Below are positions 1 to 12,393 of a DNA stretch of 64,000 nt, one piece after another. The position numbers and the translations under genes are program-made. The stretch lies in assembly GCA_021521415.1 (NCBI GenBank), contig JAIQDT010007351.1:1-64000 (forward strand), given 5' to 3'. Position 1 is the stretch's first letter. Each line of letters opens with the position of its first letter. The notes under the pieces were generated by a model. It worked only from the letters and a program-made list of their open reading frames with translations. It had not been told where the DNA came from and made no database searches. The DNA is from Bidens hawaiensis. Taxonomy: Eukaryota > Streptophyta > Magnoliopsida > Asterales > Asteraceae.

Positions 1-105
1 GATGGGATTTTAGTAATTAATGAGGGCTTGATTTGGTGGTGTTATTAGTAGCGCATTAAATAGGATGCTGCTAATATTTATGGTAATTTTGTTTATTGGA
101 TGCAG

Positions 106-1059
106 CTATTTAATTGCTTCAATGGGGCTTCAAGTGTTGTGGAGCTTTGGGTTAGCTTGTCTTGATGTCTATGCTCTTAGGATCAAGAAAGACCTTCAAA
201 ATGCCGTCTTGGTTAGCTTGTTTGTCGTTGGCGATTGGGTATGTTGTCGTCTTCGTTTATAGAAAGTTTTATTATCTGCTTATGTCATCATATTAATATA
301 GACCCAATTTTAAGTACAGAATTGTGTAATACAGTTGTACAAGTGTTTATGTTGTTCACACAGCCGGAATAAAAAGGCCCCTTAGGCCCTAATGAGTTAT
401 ATATTTTTTTTAGAATGGTGAGTTTCTTATATTTAGGCTACCGCATTCTCCAAATTTGGAGAGCCCCGATGCCCCACTCTGGCCAGACTATGTTGTCTTA
501 ACCGATGCCCCTAATGAGTTATATAAACTGATTTTTTTAAACAACGATTAACATTATAACAATAAACGTAGCAAAATCATTAGTTTTTAAGTTTTAATGT
601 CTTATATAGAGGGCCCAATAAGGTTTTTGTTTTTATATCATAAAAATTATATATATATAAATTTAGTGCCCCCCCCCCCCCCCCCCCGGGGAAAAAGCAT
701 GCCCAGGCCAGGCCTTGTTGAACATCCTCTTGTATCCACAACAATTGTTCAAATGCATTTATGTTGTGCATAATTTTTCTGTGTTTCATGTTTAGATAGT
801 AAACGAGTTATTAGAAGGTTTGAATTATGATTAACTTGAGGTGGTACAAATGTAGGTGACGGCTACACTGTCGCTTGCTGCTGCGTGCTCTTCGGCTGGG
901 ATTGTGGTACTCTATGCAAGAGATTTGCATTTCTGCACCAACCCTAAAATGCATTTACCCTGTAGCAGATTTGAGATCTCAATAGCTATGGCTTTCATCA
1001 CCTGGTTCTTTATAGCCATATCTTCTCATGTTATGTTTTGGTTATTAGCATCCGCTTGA
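106..1059 (+). CDS. CASP-like protein, 5B-type, last two exons (5' part outside window)
   Basis: Two exons are visible: 106-238, preceded by an acceptor ending in gcag, and 856-1059, ending in TGA. They join cleanly across a GT-AG intron (239-855) so that GDW reads into VTATLS. The product is the C-terminal part of a CASP-like (DUF588) four-helix membrane protein. The visible helices include the [16 protein letters not shown] segment, the [19 protein letters not shown] segment with the conserved Asp, and a final helix ending FWLLAS. The family is related to Casparian strip membrane proteins, which form plasma-membrane scaffolds. RDLHFC and the short C-terminus fit the CASPL5B branch best; this is from memory of the family. 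The 5' exons lie before base 1. The intron carries a poly-C run (668-687). No frame damage is seen, so the gene is probably functional. Confidence 0.85.
668..687. repeat. Poly-C homopolymer in the CASP-like intron
   Basis: A run of about 20 C lies in the intron, followed by GGGG. The exact length is prone to sequencing error. No function is assigned. Confidence 0.8.
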
Positions 1060-1842
1060 TCAACCATTTTCTGCTCAGTTTTCCACGTGTTTGCCTCGAA
1101 AGGTTTGCCTAGGTTTTGTGTGTATCTTTGTTGTTGGAGATTATTCAAAATTTTGATCATGTAGCAGTGATGTTATTGATAATGTATTAATGTGATGTGC
1201 CATTGGTTTGTATAACTCACTTGCTTAAAAATGAATCTGAGTGCCCCTGTTTGAAACCAGAATGGCTTAATTGGATAAGGTTTAATACAGATTTGAGCTT
1301 TCAAAAATTTCAACAAATTTAATAGATATTTGGCCTTTAATACATATTGAGTTCCAGATTTATCATGTAATAATGCTAATCTTTAATCATTTTAGAAAAT
1401 ATAATGACCGGTTTGGTTCGATTATGTTATATAATGGTTCATTTCGGTTTCTAACTATTTTGTTAGGTTCATTCGGTTTAGGGTTTAGGGTAATACAGTT
1501 GGCTATCAAAAATATTAAAACCAAACCATCTGTTTAACACTTTAATTATTTGGATTTGGTTGAATCAACACTTGAATATAACAATGGGTGAGAATAAATG
1601 GTCCTCAAAATCCTCCTACCCACAACTCCCCAAAATTCGTTACAAGGTTTTCATATGATCAAACAACCAACCAAAAACCCCATAACCAAATTCTGTCAAA
1701 TTAACAAGAAAATTATATAAAATTGCTTCGAACTTTTGTTTTTTTCGAACAGATTTTGACATCTTGTGGACTCTGCCTTGGATATAACCCAAGGCAGAGA
1801 TCAAACGAACAAACGTTGATTTCATATTCACAACGTTGAATC
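1060..1842. other. 3' UTR of the CASP-like gene and intergenic DNA
   Basis: The first few hundred bases after the CASP-like stop are probably 3' UTR. The rest is AT-rich with a CGGTTT-type low-copy repeat around 1400-1560. No coding sequence was recognised. Confidence 0.5.
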
Positions 1843-4292
1843 ATGGCGTTTCAAGATTTCGACTAGATATCAGAACGTCGAAGGCTTGAAAGAAAACAAA
1901 AGTTGAGACAGAATCATCATCGGTGTCGTCATAACCATTTTACTTATTTCAGGAGCCGTTGCGGCCTTTTTAATATTCCTCAACAGTTCCCAACCAGATG
2001 ACACCACCGATGATGGTGCAGATAGCGTCGCGACCAACCCTGACACGGATAAAACTAACAAAGACAACTCGTCTGGTGCGTCTAATGACAAAGGAAACGA
2101 CAACCAAAAAGTTTTGCAAACTCAAAAGGCGGTTCAAACGATATGCCAAACAACCGATTACAAAGAAACATGCGAGAGCCGTCTTGAGCAATCATTAAGT
2201 TCCAAACTGTCGGGACTACCCAGTCCCGATGATCTCATGCAGGCGGCTATATCCGCAGCCTCGGATGAACTTGACAATGCCATTAAGCAAACATCCACGT
2301 TCATGAAAGTCGAGACCGCACCCGAAAAAAACAAAAGCCTACATTTGATGTTTGCAAACAAGTTTTAGAGGGCGCACAAAACGACTTCAATCATTCACGA
2401 AATGCAGCCGGATCTACTGATTTAGGCAACTGGTTGAGTGGGTGTGATGAGTTATCAGCAAACGTGCATTGATGCGGTTACAGAAGATGCTACCAAGACT
2501 AGCATTGAGAAGGCTTTAAAGATCACCAAAGAACTCACAAGCAACTCTTTAGCCATAGCTTCTTCACTTCAGAAGGTAGTTTCTCCACCTACGGCCACCC
2601 ATCGCCGCCTTCTAAACAGGCAGGCCCGCCCTGCCTGTATGGATTGTCCAAATGTGACCGGAGGCTACTGAAGACTGACGCTACAAGTCTGGTTCCAAAT
2701 GTGACCGTTGCTAAAGATGGTAAGGGGGATTTTGAGACGATTACTAAGGCGCTTGAAGCGATGCCGGATAAATATGAAGGGCGGTATGTTATTCACATTA
2801 AAAAGGGAGTATATGAAGAGAATGTGGTCATCACAAAAGATATGGTGAACATCACTATGTACGGTGATGGCTCACAGAAAACAATTGTCACCGGAGACAA
2901 AAACTTTGCAGATGGAGTTCCTACCTTTCTAACAGCAACATTTGGTAAGGCTGTCATGGTCTTTTACTCTTTTTTGTTAGGGTATGCATGGGTCGTTTTT
3001 GGGCTAAAAACCGAACCAACAATAGAAAATTCGTTTGGTTTTGGTTTTTCGGTTTCCTGTTTTCAATGGAATGGGTTCTCTTATATCATTTGGGCTTTTG
3101 GACCCAAAAAATGACCTAAAATAATGTAATCGGGTCTGAATTTTATTTTATTTTTTTGTTGTTGTTAATTAACAATTAGCTAATTATTACACAATTTGGA
3201 TATTAAATTTATACCTACTTAATTTTATAATTTCTTCAAAATACTTCAGCTTATTTTCGGATTTTAGTTGATAGCAAAGGCTGAAACCAAACCGAAAGGC
3301 CGGTTTAAAAATAAAGAACATAAAACCACATTGTTAGTTTTTAATTTGGTTATGTTACTTTTAAGAAGCAGAAATGCAACACATAAGAAATTGTATATAT
3401 TGCGTTAATGATTTAGTGAAAGAGAAAAAATAGTTGGACCGTCGGTTATGTAACCTTCTTATGTCTTACAACTAAAACATTACGTACAAATGCATTATGC
3501 GATTCATGTAATTAACATATTAGACTGTCCATTTATAAATCTTTGTACCAGCAATTTTGTCTTTGCTAATTAACGAATACGATATGAATAAATGCAGCGG
3601 CTATAGGGGAAGGATTCATGGCTCAATCAATCGGTTTCAGAAACACAGCAGGTCCAGAAAAGCATCAAGCCGTCGCTCTGAGGGTGCAATCAGACCGCTC
3701 AGTATTCCTAAACTGTCGTATGGAGGGGTACCAACAAACACTATACGCTCAAACACACCGCCAGTTTTACCGTGGATGCTACATAATGGGCACAGTGGAC
3801 TTCATATTTGGGGACGCCGCAGCAGTGTTCCAAACGTGCGAAATCATTATCAGAAAACTAATGAAGGATCAACAAAACACAGTGACAGCTCAAGGAAGAG
3901 TCGACAAACACGAAACAACAGGAATCGTGTTACAAAAATGTAAGATATCCGCAGATGAATCGTTGGGGAAGAAGTCGAAGATCGAGAGTTACCTTGGGCG
4001 GCCAGGGAAGGAGTATTCTAGAACGATCGTGATGGAGTCGGAGATTGATGATGTCATTGAACCGGCGGGTTGGTTGGCGGGAGAAGGGGATTTTGGAATC
4101 GAAACGGTTTATTATGCGGAGTATAATAATATTGGTGAGGGGTCTCGGGTGAAGGATAGAGTGAAATGGGGAGGTTATCAGAAAGAGTTCAAGAAGGAAG
4201 ATGCGATGAAGTACACGGCGGGGCAGTTTATACAAGGCGAAAGCTGGTTGAAAAGCACCGGTGTGCCGGTTTGTCTAGGGTCTTACAGCTAG
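1843..4292 (+). pseudogene. Pectin methylesterase (PMEI-PME type), decayed
   Basis: The layout is that of a type I pectinesterase: N-terminal membrane anchor, pectinesterase-inhibitor pro-region, RRLL processing motif (near 2655) and catalytic domain. Exon 1 runs from ATG 1843 to 2944. Exon 2 runs from 3598 to 4292 after a GT-AG intron of phase 1. Exon 1 is broken: an in-frame TAG at 1864, a frameshift near 1900, and further frame changes near 2340, near 2440 and between about 2600 and 2660. Exon 2 is open throughout, but key residues are altered. The GYQD motif reads GYQQ (codon 3735-3737), losing the catalytic Asp. LGRPW reads LGRPG (codon 4005-4007), losing a substrate-cleft Trp. GTVDFIFG and the LGRP Arg remain. 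The enzyme would normally demethylesterify cell-wall homogalacturonan. Some exon-1 indels could be assembly errors, but the substitutions in exon 2 argue for real decay. Confidence 0.88.
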
Positions 4293-5880
4293 GTAAGGTA
4301 AGGTAAGGTAAGGTAAAGGAGATGATGATGATGGTGTACATGCAATGCAAGTAGATGTTATGAACCATATATCAATGGTAGTTGATAGACATGTTTGTTT
4401 TTGTTGGTAGAGTTGCTATTTTGTTTCACTATAAATATGGTTGCATAATATGTAGGTCCAATAGGACGTTTTTAGGCCATGTGATGTTCTTATAAAGGAG
4501 AGAGAGGGAGAGGATGAGTTATGTGGATTAAGGAAAGAGAGGGAGATGATGTTTTGGAGACTAAAAGGGTAATTTGGACTTGATGATGTTTTCAAAAGTT
4601 GTTATTGTGGGTGTTGGAAGTCATTAATTAATCACTAGCTATCAAACACCTTAAGACCAATATAACGTCACCAGCTATCAAACACGTTTGATTAAGCGGT
4701 AGCAAACCGTTGAAAACGGCTTTGTCTTTAATTTCAAATTGCAAGATGAAGGCTAGGTTGTCCAAAAAAATGTGTAATTTATGAGTAGAGTTAGAGAGTT
4801 TGTGACTTGTGATTTTAAGAAATGTTAATCACAAACTAGCTAATGATTAAAACACATCTAACACTAAACACGTAAAATAACAAATGATAGGGATGGTTTC
4901 AGGAAAGAAATAAGATTACTATGAGAAATGAATATGAACCACTAGTTTTGTTTTATGTTTTAAATGCTTAAAGATAAATAAGAAAAGTATTAATGCATGT
5001 TCTCTCTTTAATTAATAAATATAATAGTTATCTATTCAATTAATATAACTAATCAAATTATTATAATTGAAAAATAATAAGAATTCATTTATTTTTATAA
5101 CTTATTTTTTCTCTTTTGAATTTTTATCCTAAACAAGTACAATTTATTTATATATTAAAATTTCTTTCTATCCAAAATCAATTTCTTCCAACTCAATATA
5201 TTAATATCCATCAACACGTAGCTACATTGTGATAAATAGTACAAAAAACTATCTTACACGTGTTTGCATTAAATATCAACAAAAAAATACACAACCTACA
5301 CAAAAACATATAACCTACACTTGTTCTAATAATAAGAAAATATATAACCGACACACAAAATTCAGCATCAATAAACTACACATGCATACGAAAACGTATA
5401 ACCTACACACGAAAAACATATAACCTACACTCGAAAATTTTATCCTACACAAATACAATTTATTCAAATATTAATTTTTTTTCCATCCAAAATCAATTTC
5501 TTCCAACTCAATATATCAATATCAACACGTATGTACACTGTGATGAATAATACAAAAAACTATCTTACATATGTTAGCATTAAATGTCAATAAAAAATAT
5601 ACAACCTAAACAAAAACATATAACATACACTTATTCTAAGAATAAGAAAACATATTACCTACACACGAAAAACATATAACCTACACACGGATAGGATATG
5701 TGTATCCATAATTAGAGAGCGATTTATTATGGTTATATTAGTTGTATTAATTGAAGAGAGAGAATACATTTATTGTTGCATTTATATTTTTTTTTATTTA
5801 TTTTTGTATATTTAAAACCTAAAATAAAACTAGTGGCTTATATTCATTCTCACAGTAATCTCATTTCTCTCCTGAACTTA

Positions 5881-5883
<3 letters not shown>
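4293..5883. other. AT-rich intergenic DNA with short tandem repeats
   Basis: A short AGGTA tandem array (about 4291-4318) follows the pectinesterase stop. From 5100 to 5700 the sequence is low-complexity and AT-rich, with a recurring ATAACCTACAC motif. A block of roughly 200-280 bp near 5125-5400 is repeated at about 5448-5640, with the shared phrase CAATTTCTTCCAACTC. No gene was recognised. Confidence 0.55.

Positions 5884-5917
<34 letters not shown>
5884..5917. repeat. (AT)n microsatellite
   Basis: An uninterrupted AT dinucleotide run immediately precedes the left end of the terminal-repeat element at 5918. Confidence 0.9.
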
Positions 5918-5919
<2 letters not shown>

Positions 5920-6307
5920 GATGGATCTTGCGAGAAGTGATATTACAACGAGAAGTGAATCTCATCCATTGATTTTGTTTGATCAATGGTCATTACTCAA
6001 ATGGCACTCTTGTAATTTATTTTCACCATTTTAATTAACTTTAATACCAAAAAGGTTACGTTAGTAATTTTTATGTAGCATCATTAAAAACAAATGTGTA
6101 ACTCATAATTACTTAACTAGTCAATTAAATCTTCCCATTAAAGCCATAATTAAATCTCTTTTTTGAAAATCATTTAATATTTTTGGTGTACTATCATTTT
6201 GAAGGTTTACAAATGCTTCATCTAATCTTATGGATGATGAATATCTTGTTATTTGCAAGAGTACAGTGACAAAACTGGTAAAAACCTCTTGTATCCTTAT
6301 GAAGTAT

Positions 6308-6430
6308 AGGTACGTACGTACACACATACATACGTAGGTACGTATGTACCTACGTCCCTACGTGCGTACGCCCCTACATACGCACATACACAAATACATA
6401 CGTAGGTGTGTACCTACCTACGTCCCTATG
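6308..6430. repeat. Degenerate TACG/TACGTA microsatellite, left half
   Basis: A stretch of degenerate TACGTACG / CTACGTA tetranucleotide repeats continues on the other side of the solo LTR at about 8239-8325. The two halves were one array before the LTR insertion. Confidence 0.75.
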
Positions 6431-8233
6431 TGTAACACCGCGAAAATTTCCGACTTAAGTTTGTGCCAAATTTGTCATTTATCAAAGTTCAGGGACTTAA
6501 AATAAAAAATCTGGAAAATTTGATTCTTCGCGTGATGCGAAGAAACTGGTTGATACACTTCGCGCTATGCGAAGCGTTGGCACACAATTCAACGTTCTGG
6601 CATGTTCGCGCTACGCGAAGATGATGGATAAGGCAACTTCGCGCGGCGCGAAACCACGTTAAGTAATCGGGGACACGTGTTCAACCACGCGTCAACACGT
6701 GGCATCACGAGATACGCCACGTGTAAAATGGCGGCTAGAGGCGGTTCGCGCTACGCGCAGATGCTCAGATTTCACCTATAAATAGGTGGTGTCGGGTTTG
6801 AAGCATTTCACATCAAAATTCACCTTCACTTTCACACACTTAGTATTGGGAAGCGTGTCCAATTGTCGTGAAGTTTCGTGGTCCTGTTTTCTTGTGATTT
6901 GTGCAAGTAGAGGGGCCCTGACACTCTGTAGATCGGTTAAGCGAGTTAGAAGCAATGTTCTGTCAATCAAACAATCATTCTAACTTAGTATTAGCATTCC
7001 CGTATAGTCACTAAGGTAGGATCAAAGTTTAAGTTATTCCCAATTATATTATAATAGCTTAAACTCATTCAAGGCTATGGCCTTTAACCTTGAAATGATT
7101 TTCAAAGCATTCACAAACAGTTTTCAATAAACATTACTTCAATAAGATGTAATGATATACAAAACTATATTTTGACGGACATGTAGTAACTGGAAGGGGG
7201 ATATCGTTAGTAGACTCTTCTTGCCTAAGGTAAGTAATTCGTACAAATCCCAATCAATCACGGGACTCGTTTACTTACTTGGAGAAGTTTGCCAACGTGA
7301 TAGACTCTATTAGGCCCAAGCATGCTATACCAAACGTCACATAAATAAAAATATGATTTCAAACATTTACAAACCTAATCAAGGTTAAAACCAGACTTAA
7401 GGTCTGCAGTCTAATCAAGAAACACCATCAAGGTGATCATTCAAACCTATATGTTTATAGGTTAACAATCATTCATAATCAAGAAGGTTTATAAAGCAAT
7501 CACACTGACGGTACAGGTGAATACGTTAAACCTTTACAAACAGTCAAAACATAATTATACTCTATAAGATAGAAAGGTTGTTTGTCTTATAGAGTCAGTC
7601 AAATGTTTACATGAGATTACGTGATCTCTAAAACGTTGTAATACAAATTAGAGAATAAAGCAACTCAGACCGAATGCACATATGTCTGGATCCAAACATA
7701 ACTGTTCAGCCTATACAATCAAAGGCTATGTGGCGCGGGCTAATGGTCATATATAGTTCTCCAGAATGGGCTACGTGGCTTGGAGACTTGTGTGTGTGTG
7801 GGACAGTGTTACATATACCGGGTATAGCAATATATCTGCTGAGCTTGTCAAGAAAACTATATTTGTATTATGATTGTTATTTTAAATGCTTTTAGAGTCA
7901 TAACGATTCACCAGCACATAGCTGACGTATTTTATTCCCACTTGCAGGTAATTAAGTTTGGTGATAAATAGCAAGGATTAGAGTCGTCGAAGAAGATAGA
8001 AGTTCGCACCGCATGATGGCTCAAATTTTGTTATAAAATCCTTGTAATATTAAAAACAATATTTTGTAAAAAATATGCTTGGGGATTTAATTCCCAAGTA
8101 AATTTTTAATATAAATTAATATTATATCAAACCTTTAAGTCTTCCGCTAAAAGTTACCCATAAACTCTGATATATTTACAAAACAGGTACCAACTATTGG
8201 TCACACTCCTAGGCTCAGTTTTGGGGCGTGACA
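6431..8233 (+). mobile_element. Solo LTR (1803 bp) of a Ty3/Gypsy element, Tekay-like
   Basis: The sequence starts TGTAACACC and ends GGGCGTGACA, so it has TG...CA ends. It is flanked by the 5-bp target duplication CTATG (6426-6430 and 8234-8238). No internal domain is present, which is the signature of LTR-LTR recombination. A TATA box (TATAAATA, 6777-6784) fixes the plus orientation. Five imperfect palindromes of the TTCGCG...CGCGAA type lie just upstream of it (6526-6759). The terminal sequences resemble those of the intact Tekay-like element at 46486, so the same clade is inferred. Confidence 0.88.
6526..6759. promoter_or_regulatory. Five palindromic motifs upstream of the solo-LTR TATA box
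   Basis: Imperfect 15-17-bp palindromes occur at 6526-6542, 6558-6574, 6605-6619, 6638-6652 and 6745-6759, all variants of TTCGCGCTACGCGAA. The last ends 17 bp before the TATAAATA box. The placement suggests factor-binding sites in the U3 promoter, but that is inference. Confidence 0.5.
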
Positions 8234-8238
8234 CTATG

Positions 8239-8325
8239 TGCGGATATACCTACATGACTACGTGCGTACGCACCTACGTGCGTAGGTACCTATGTGCCTA
8301 CGTATGTACATGCCTATGTAATTAT
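8239..8325. repeat. Degenerate TACG microsatellite, right half
   Basis: Continuation of the array at 6308-6430, separated from it by the solo LTR. Confidence 0.7.
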
Positions 8326-8778
8326 ATAAATACATGCATTCATAAAGTGTATGGCGTACGTATGAGTTTCATATATGTGTGTAGTATGTATTTTTTATGT
8401 GTTAATTTTTATTTCAAGTATGTTTTGTTTGATGTATGGGACAAACAAGAACATAATCAATAACCTATATCAAATTGATTTTGATATATGGCGTATTCCC
8501 AATTCAACCGATGGAATCAAACTCTCAAATAATACGCATACACATTAACCAAAAATTTAAATAAATAAATAAAAAGCTAAGTTAATATAAATTAATATGT
8601 AACTCTTCATGAATTATTACGTGTCATATATAAAACAAACCATTTTTTACTAGTATACCCTTATCTATATATAAAAACAATTAATAAAAGAAAATTTGTG
8701 ATTGATTCAATTGACTTCTCGCACTTCTCGCAATAAGAAACACTTCTGAAATGAACCAAATACTCCTATATATACATA

Positions 8779-11700
8779 CTAGATTTTATCTCCCGTATTA
8801 CGGGGGTTGTTTTACATTATTCGTTTTTAATATTTATATATGCATATTTGGATTTTAATTTTATTTATTGTAAAAAAAAGTCAATAATTAATATTGTCAC
8901 ACCCTCAAAATCCACTAACGGAGTTTTACCGTCAGAGGGTGTGAACTAACAGGATCAGAATCATCAGTTATAATCAAACCATAAAAATGTTTAAATGAAA
9001 ATAAGTGCGGAAGCGTAAAACCATAGAAACAATGTTACGTCACGCAGGACGATTTAAAACCAATGATAACAGTTAAAAGTGAGTTTGCATGGTTAAAAGT
9101 TTTTCAAGCAATGCATGTTCCTAAACCGCGCGCCCGCCTCGGCTCACTGAGAATAACATACTAAAAGTGTCAACACAAGGTTGGTGAGTTCACAAGTTAT
9201 ATAAAAATAAATCGTTTAGCGTTTTGCGTTACAGCGTTTTGCGTTACAGCGTTTTGCGTTTTGCGTTACCAGATAGTGTTATGTCAATTATATATCGATA
9301 GGTAGCTAGTCTATACAACAAGTATTACTAAGTGTTCGACACCGAAGCTGACTCGTTTATTAAGTGCCTTGTCACCAGGTCCTCCAGACCATGGTACGTG
9401 TTAGCCAAAATTACACCCGCTCGACCTCCAGTCGAGTTTAGCGTTGGGTGGGGTTTGTCAAACCCAGTAGTACTACTCAACAGTGACTCACTATTCCAAA
9501 TATTAACCGGTTCGATGTGTAGGAATTCAATTGTTTCGTTGCCACTTAGCCTTTACAAGTGATATATAATTTACTAACAAAATCTTAAATGCGTTTATCG
9601 GAGTGTGTTAACTCCCCCAAGTGAAAAGCGTTTAAAACAGTTTAAAAGGGGTAAGTGAAACTCACTGTTTGCAAAGAATTTCCCAAATTAAATCACCAAG
9701 ATGCGCGTCACTGAAAAACTCTCTCTAGCGTTCTAAAACAACAAAGAGATTTTTCTAAGTGTCGGAATACTATTGAGTCTCTAGACCCGGCACATAATAC
9801 CTATGCACATAACATGTTTCGTGTTTCGTTTGTGAATCGTGTGTGACTTTAACAAGTGTATTTGTGACACATTACATGTGTAAGCAATCATATACGTGTC
9901 ATGTATTCATAAAGTACATTACTAGCAATTATTCCCCGTAAGGGCATTTTGGTCAAATCATGACAATTAACTAGCCATTATTCCCCATAAGGGCAATTTG
10001 GTCAAATTATGACAATCAATTAGCAGTTATTCCCCGCAAGGGCATTTTAGTCAAAACACGACAATTATCTTGCAATCATTCCCCTCCAGGGCAATTTGGT
10101 CAAAACACGATAATCAATTAGCAAGTATCATATTTCATGCATTTTCACAAAACTCAGCAGCTAGTTTCACCGAGACAGAAATCCTACTTGAAAGATTGTA
10201 CTATTCCACCGATCATCGTATCTCAATTAATTCACCAAAAATCATCACAGAAGCATATATGTCTTAGGTTTCCAGAACATATTTTATTATATTTTTATTT
10301 CACATAGTTTTCTCATAATCATCAAATCATTACAGCAAACTCATAACAGTCAAATTCATGCGCAACAGAATGTTATTTGCAATTCCCGTTAAACGAAAAA
10401 TCCAATAAATGCAAGACCACTTGGGTTAGGTTCCTAACTCAATAAGTCAACTTCCAGAAGTGGAACCAACCCAATTGGTCTCGTAGTTCATGAGATATAA
10501 CATTTACAAAATAACCTAACAGCAGGTCTAACAGCTCAGCTTTGCACAATGTTTTTGTAAAATCATAAAAGTTAACTTCTACTTGTCCAAAAATTACAAA
10601 TTTATACTTTATAGAAACTAGACTCAACCTAGTTTACTGTAGTACCAATAATCTCAACCAATTTTCACGTTTACACTTCGTTACAGTCACTTAAACATCA
10701 TATACACATTCTGTCCAGAAACTGTTTGCATCCAAACTCAATATATTAACAACCTATGAACTATCATGCATTCATATAACCCTCTAGACTCCATAAACAC
10801 CATCCATGCACATCAATTACACATTACATACATGATTAGGGTTTTTGTTTGAACTCAAATCAAAGATACAACGATTAACGTGTAACAATATCAATACTAG
10901 TTATCAAATCATTATCCAATCAACAACAATCCTATTAACTATACACACTCACAAAATCGGCTGCTAGGGTTTGTTATTAACCCAACAAACATCAAAATCA
11001 AGTAGTAAAGATGTATAGGATAATCAATTATACCTTCCTAGCACCTAATTCTTCAATCAAGGACTTGATTTGATGGTGTATTTGTGTGTGTATGTCGACG
11101 GCAGCCAAGGGAGCAAAGGGAATGGGGGCTGGTCGGTTTTGAGTGGGGAAAGAAAAGAATAGTTAGGGTTTAGTTAATGATGTATTTATAAACATAACAT
11201 GTTACATTCAAGTCCCTCCACTTCTAAGTATTACTTTTCTAGCCTAACTAACTTGTTTACATCTTGAGTTAACGTTTATAATCATGTTATCACATAACAC
11301 ATAAGTCTAACACATAATTATCACATAATTACTGTTTTGACGTTTTTCGTTTATTCATCAATCGTTTGCGTCACCTCGTTTGCGTTTCGGTGCAACTCCC
11401 GAAAGACTACACATGTAGTAAGTGTTAAGCGTCATTTAAACCCTAGTTTAAATGTAATGAGGTGTGCGTTATAGATTCAATGATCTTAAGTTTGAATTGA
11501 CGGAGTTGAGTTAACGGAGTTAACCGGAAATTGACGATTGTCACAAATATACTTGAGGTTTGATGATAAAATGGTTTCACAAATAAATGATATGTTATAA
11601 TCCGGTTTAAAAGCTATCTGGGTTTGTTGATACCCATTATCCGTTTATTTTCTTTATTATAAAATTGTTTCTTAATTATAAATAATATTTTTTAAAATAA

Positions 11701-12393
11701 AATAGGATATTAATTTTTAGTATATCCCTATTTTATAGGATTTTCAGATCAAATATTTTACGAGATTAATTTTTAATATAATGAGATGTTATAACCCGTT
11801 TATGAGCTATCTGGGTTTGGTGAGACATTTACCCGTGAATTCAGGCCAAATGCGTGAGAAATCTTCATTTACAAATAAAGCAATCTGATGACTTGTGAGA
11901 ATGATTGTTTTACATTTTTTGGTTTTTAATATTTATTTTTTGGATTAATTTCCTTTATTGTAAGAAAGTTAATAATATAGTTAGGGGTTGATGATGAAAG
12001 TGTTTTTCATAAATAAATGATATGTTGTAACCTATTTAAAAGCTATCTGGATTTGGTGACCCATGATCAACTTATGTTTTTTACTATAAAATTGTTTATT
12101 AATTATAAATAATATCTTTTTTTAAAAAAAATTGGATATTAAATTTTAGTATATCCCTATTTTATAGGATTTTCATATCAAATAATTGGTAAGATTAATT
12201 TTTAATTTAATAAGAAGTTATAACCCATTTAAGAGCTATCTGGTTTTGGTAAGACTCATACCCATGAATTTGGGTTAAATCAATGAGAGGTCTCTATTTA
12301 AAAATCAAGCTATCTGATGGCTTCCATAAAATGGGGGAGCGACCACATCGCGACTCGTAGGATTTTAGGGTTTTCGTTTATATATATTATAGA
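8779..12393 (-). mobile_element. Non-autonomous Helitron, minus strand, interrupted by a solo LTR
   Basis: Read on the minus strand, the element begins TCTATAATATAT (plus-strand end 12393, host A before it). It ends with a small hairpin (CCCGTA/TACGGG, 8792-8804) about 10 nt before a terminal CTAG (8779-8782), followed by host T. These are the diagnostic Helitron ends with insertion between A and T. Without the solo LTR the element is about 0.96 kb. It is built of a roughly 440-bp unit present twice in tandem: unit 1 is 8809-8894 joined to 11551-11907, and unit 2 is 11908 to about 12345. No transposase is present. Confidence 0.75.
8895..11545 (-). mobile_element. Solo LTR (2651 bp), Tekay-like family A
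   Basis: On the plus strand it begins TGTCACACCCTC and ends GATTGTCACA, with the 5-bp target duplication AATAT on both sides (8890-8894, 11546-11550). Read on the minus strand the ends are TGTGACAATCG and GGGTGTGACA, close in style to the intact element at 46486, and a TTTATAAATA TATA-like motif lies near 11180-11190. The minus orientation is therefore inferred. It contains short tandem units of about 50 bp around CCCCGTAAGGGCA (9925-10110) and GCGTTTTGCGTTAC repeats (9218-9266). It inserted into the Helitron at 8779-12393. Confidence 0.88.

Larger units (their letters stand above)
5918..8778. mobile_element. Putative non-autonomous terminal-repeat element, interrupted by a solo LTR
   Basis: The left side begins GGGATGGATC right after the AT run and carries GCGAGAAGTG at 5930-5939. 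The right side carries the inverted match CACTTCTCGC (8722-8731), a second CTTCTCGC beside it, and ends near a CTCCTATATATA sequence. The two ends therefore form an inverted subterminal repeat about 2.8 kb apart. Removing the solo LTR leaves about 1.05 kb with no coding potential. The superfamily is not clear and exact ends are uncertain. Confidence 0.45.

Noticed and set aside
1470..1492. TTTAGGGTTTAGGG, telomere-like
   Set aside because: Only two units; common by chance in plant AT-rich DNA.
9922..10120. Regularly spaced CCCCGTAAGGGCA units, CRISPR-like in look
   Set aside because: This is a eukaryotic solo LTR with degenerate tandem units of about 50 bp, not conserved repeats with unique spacers.
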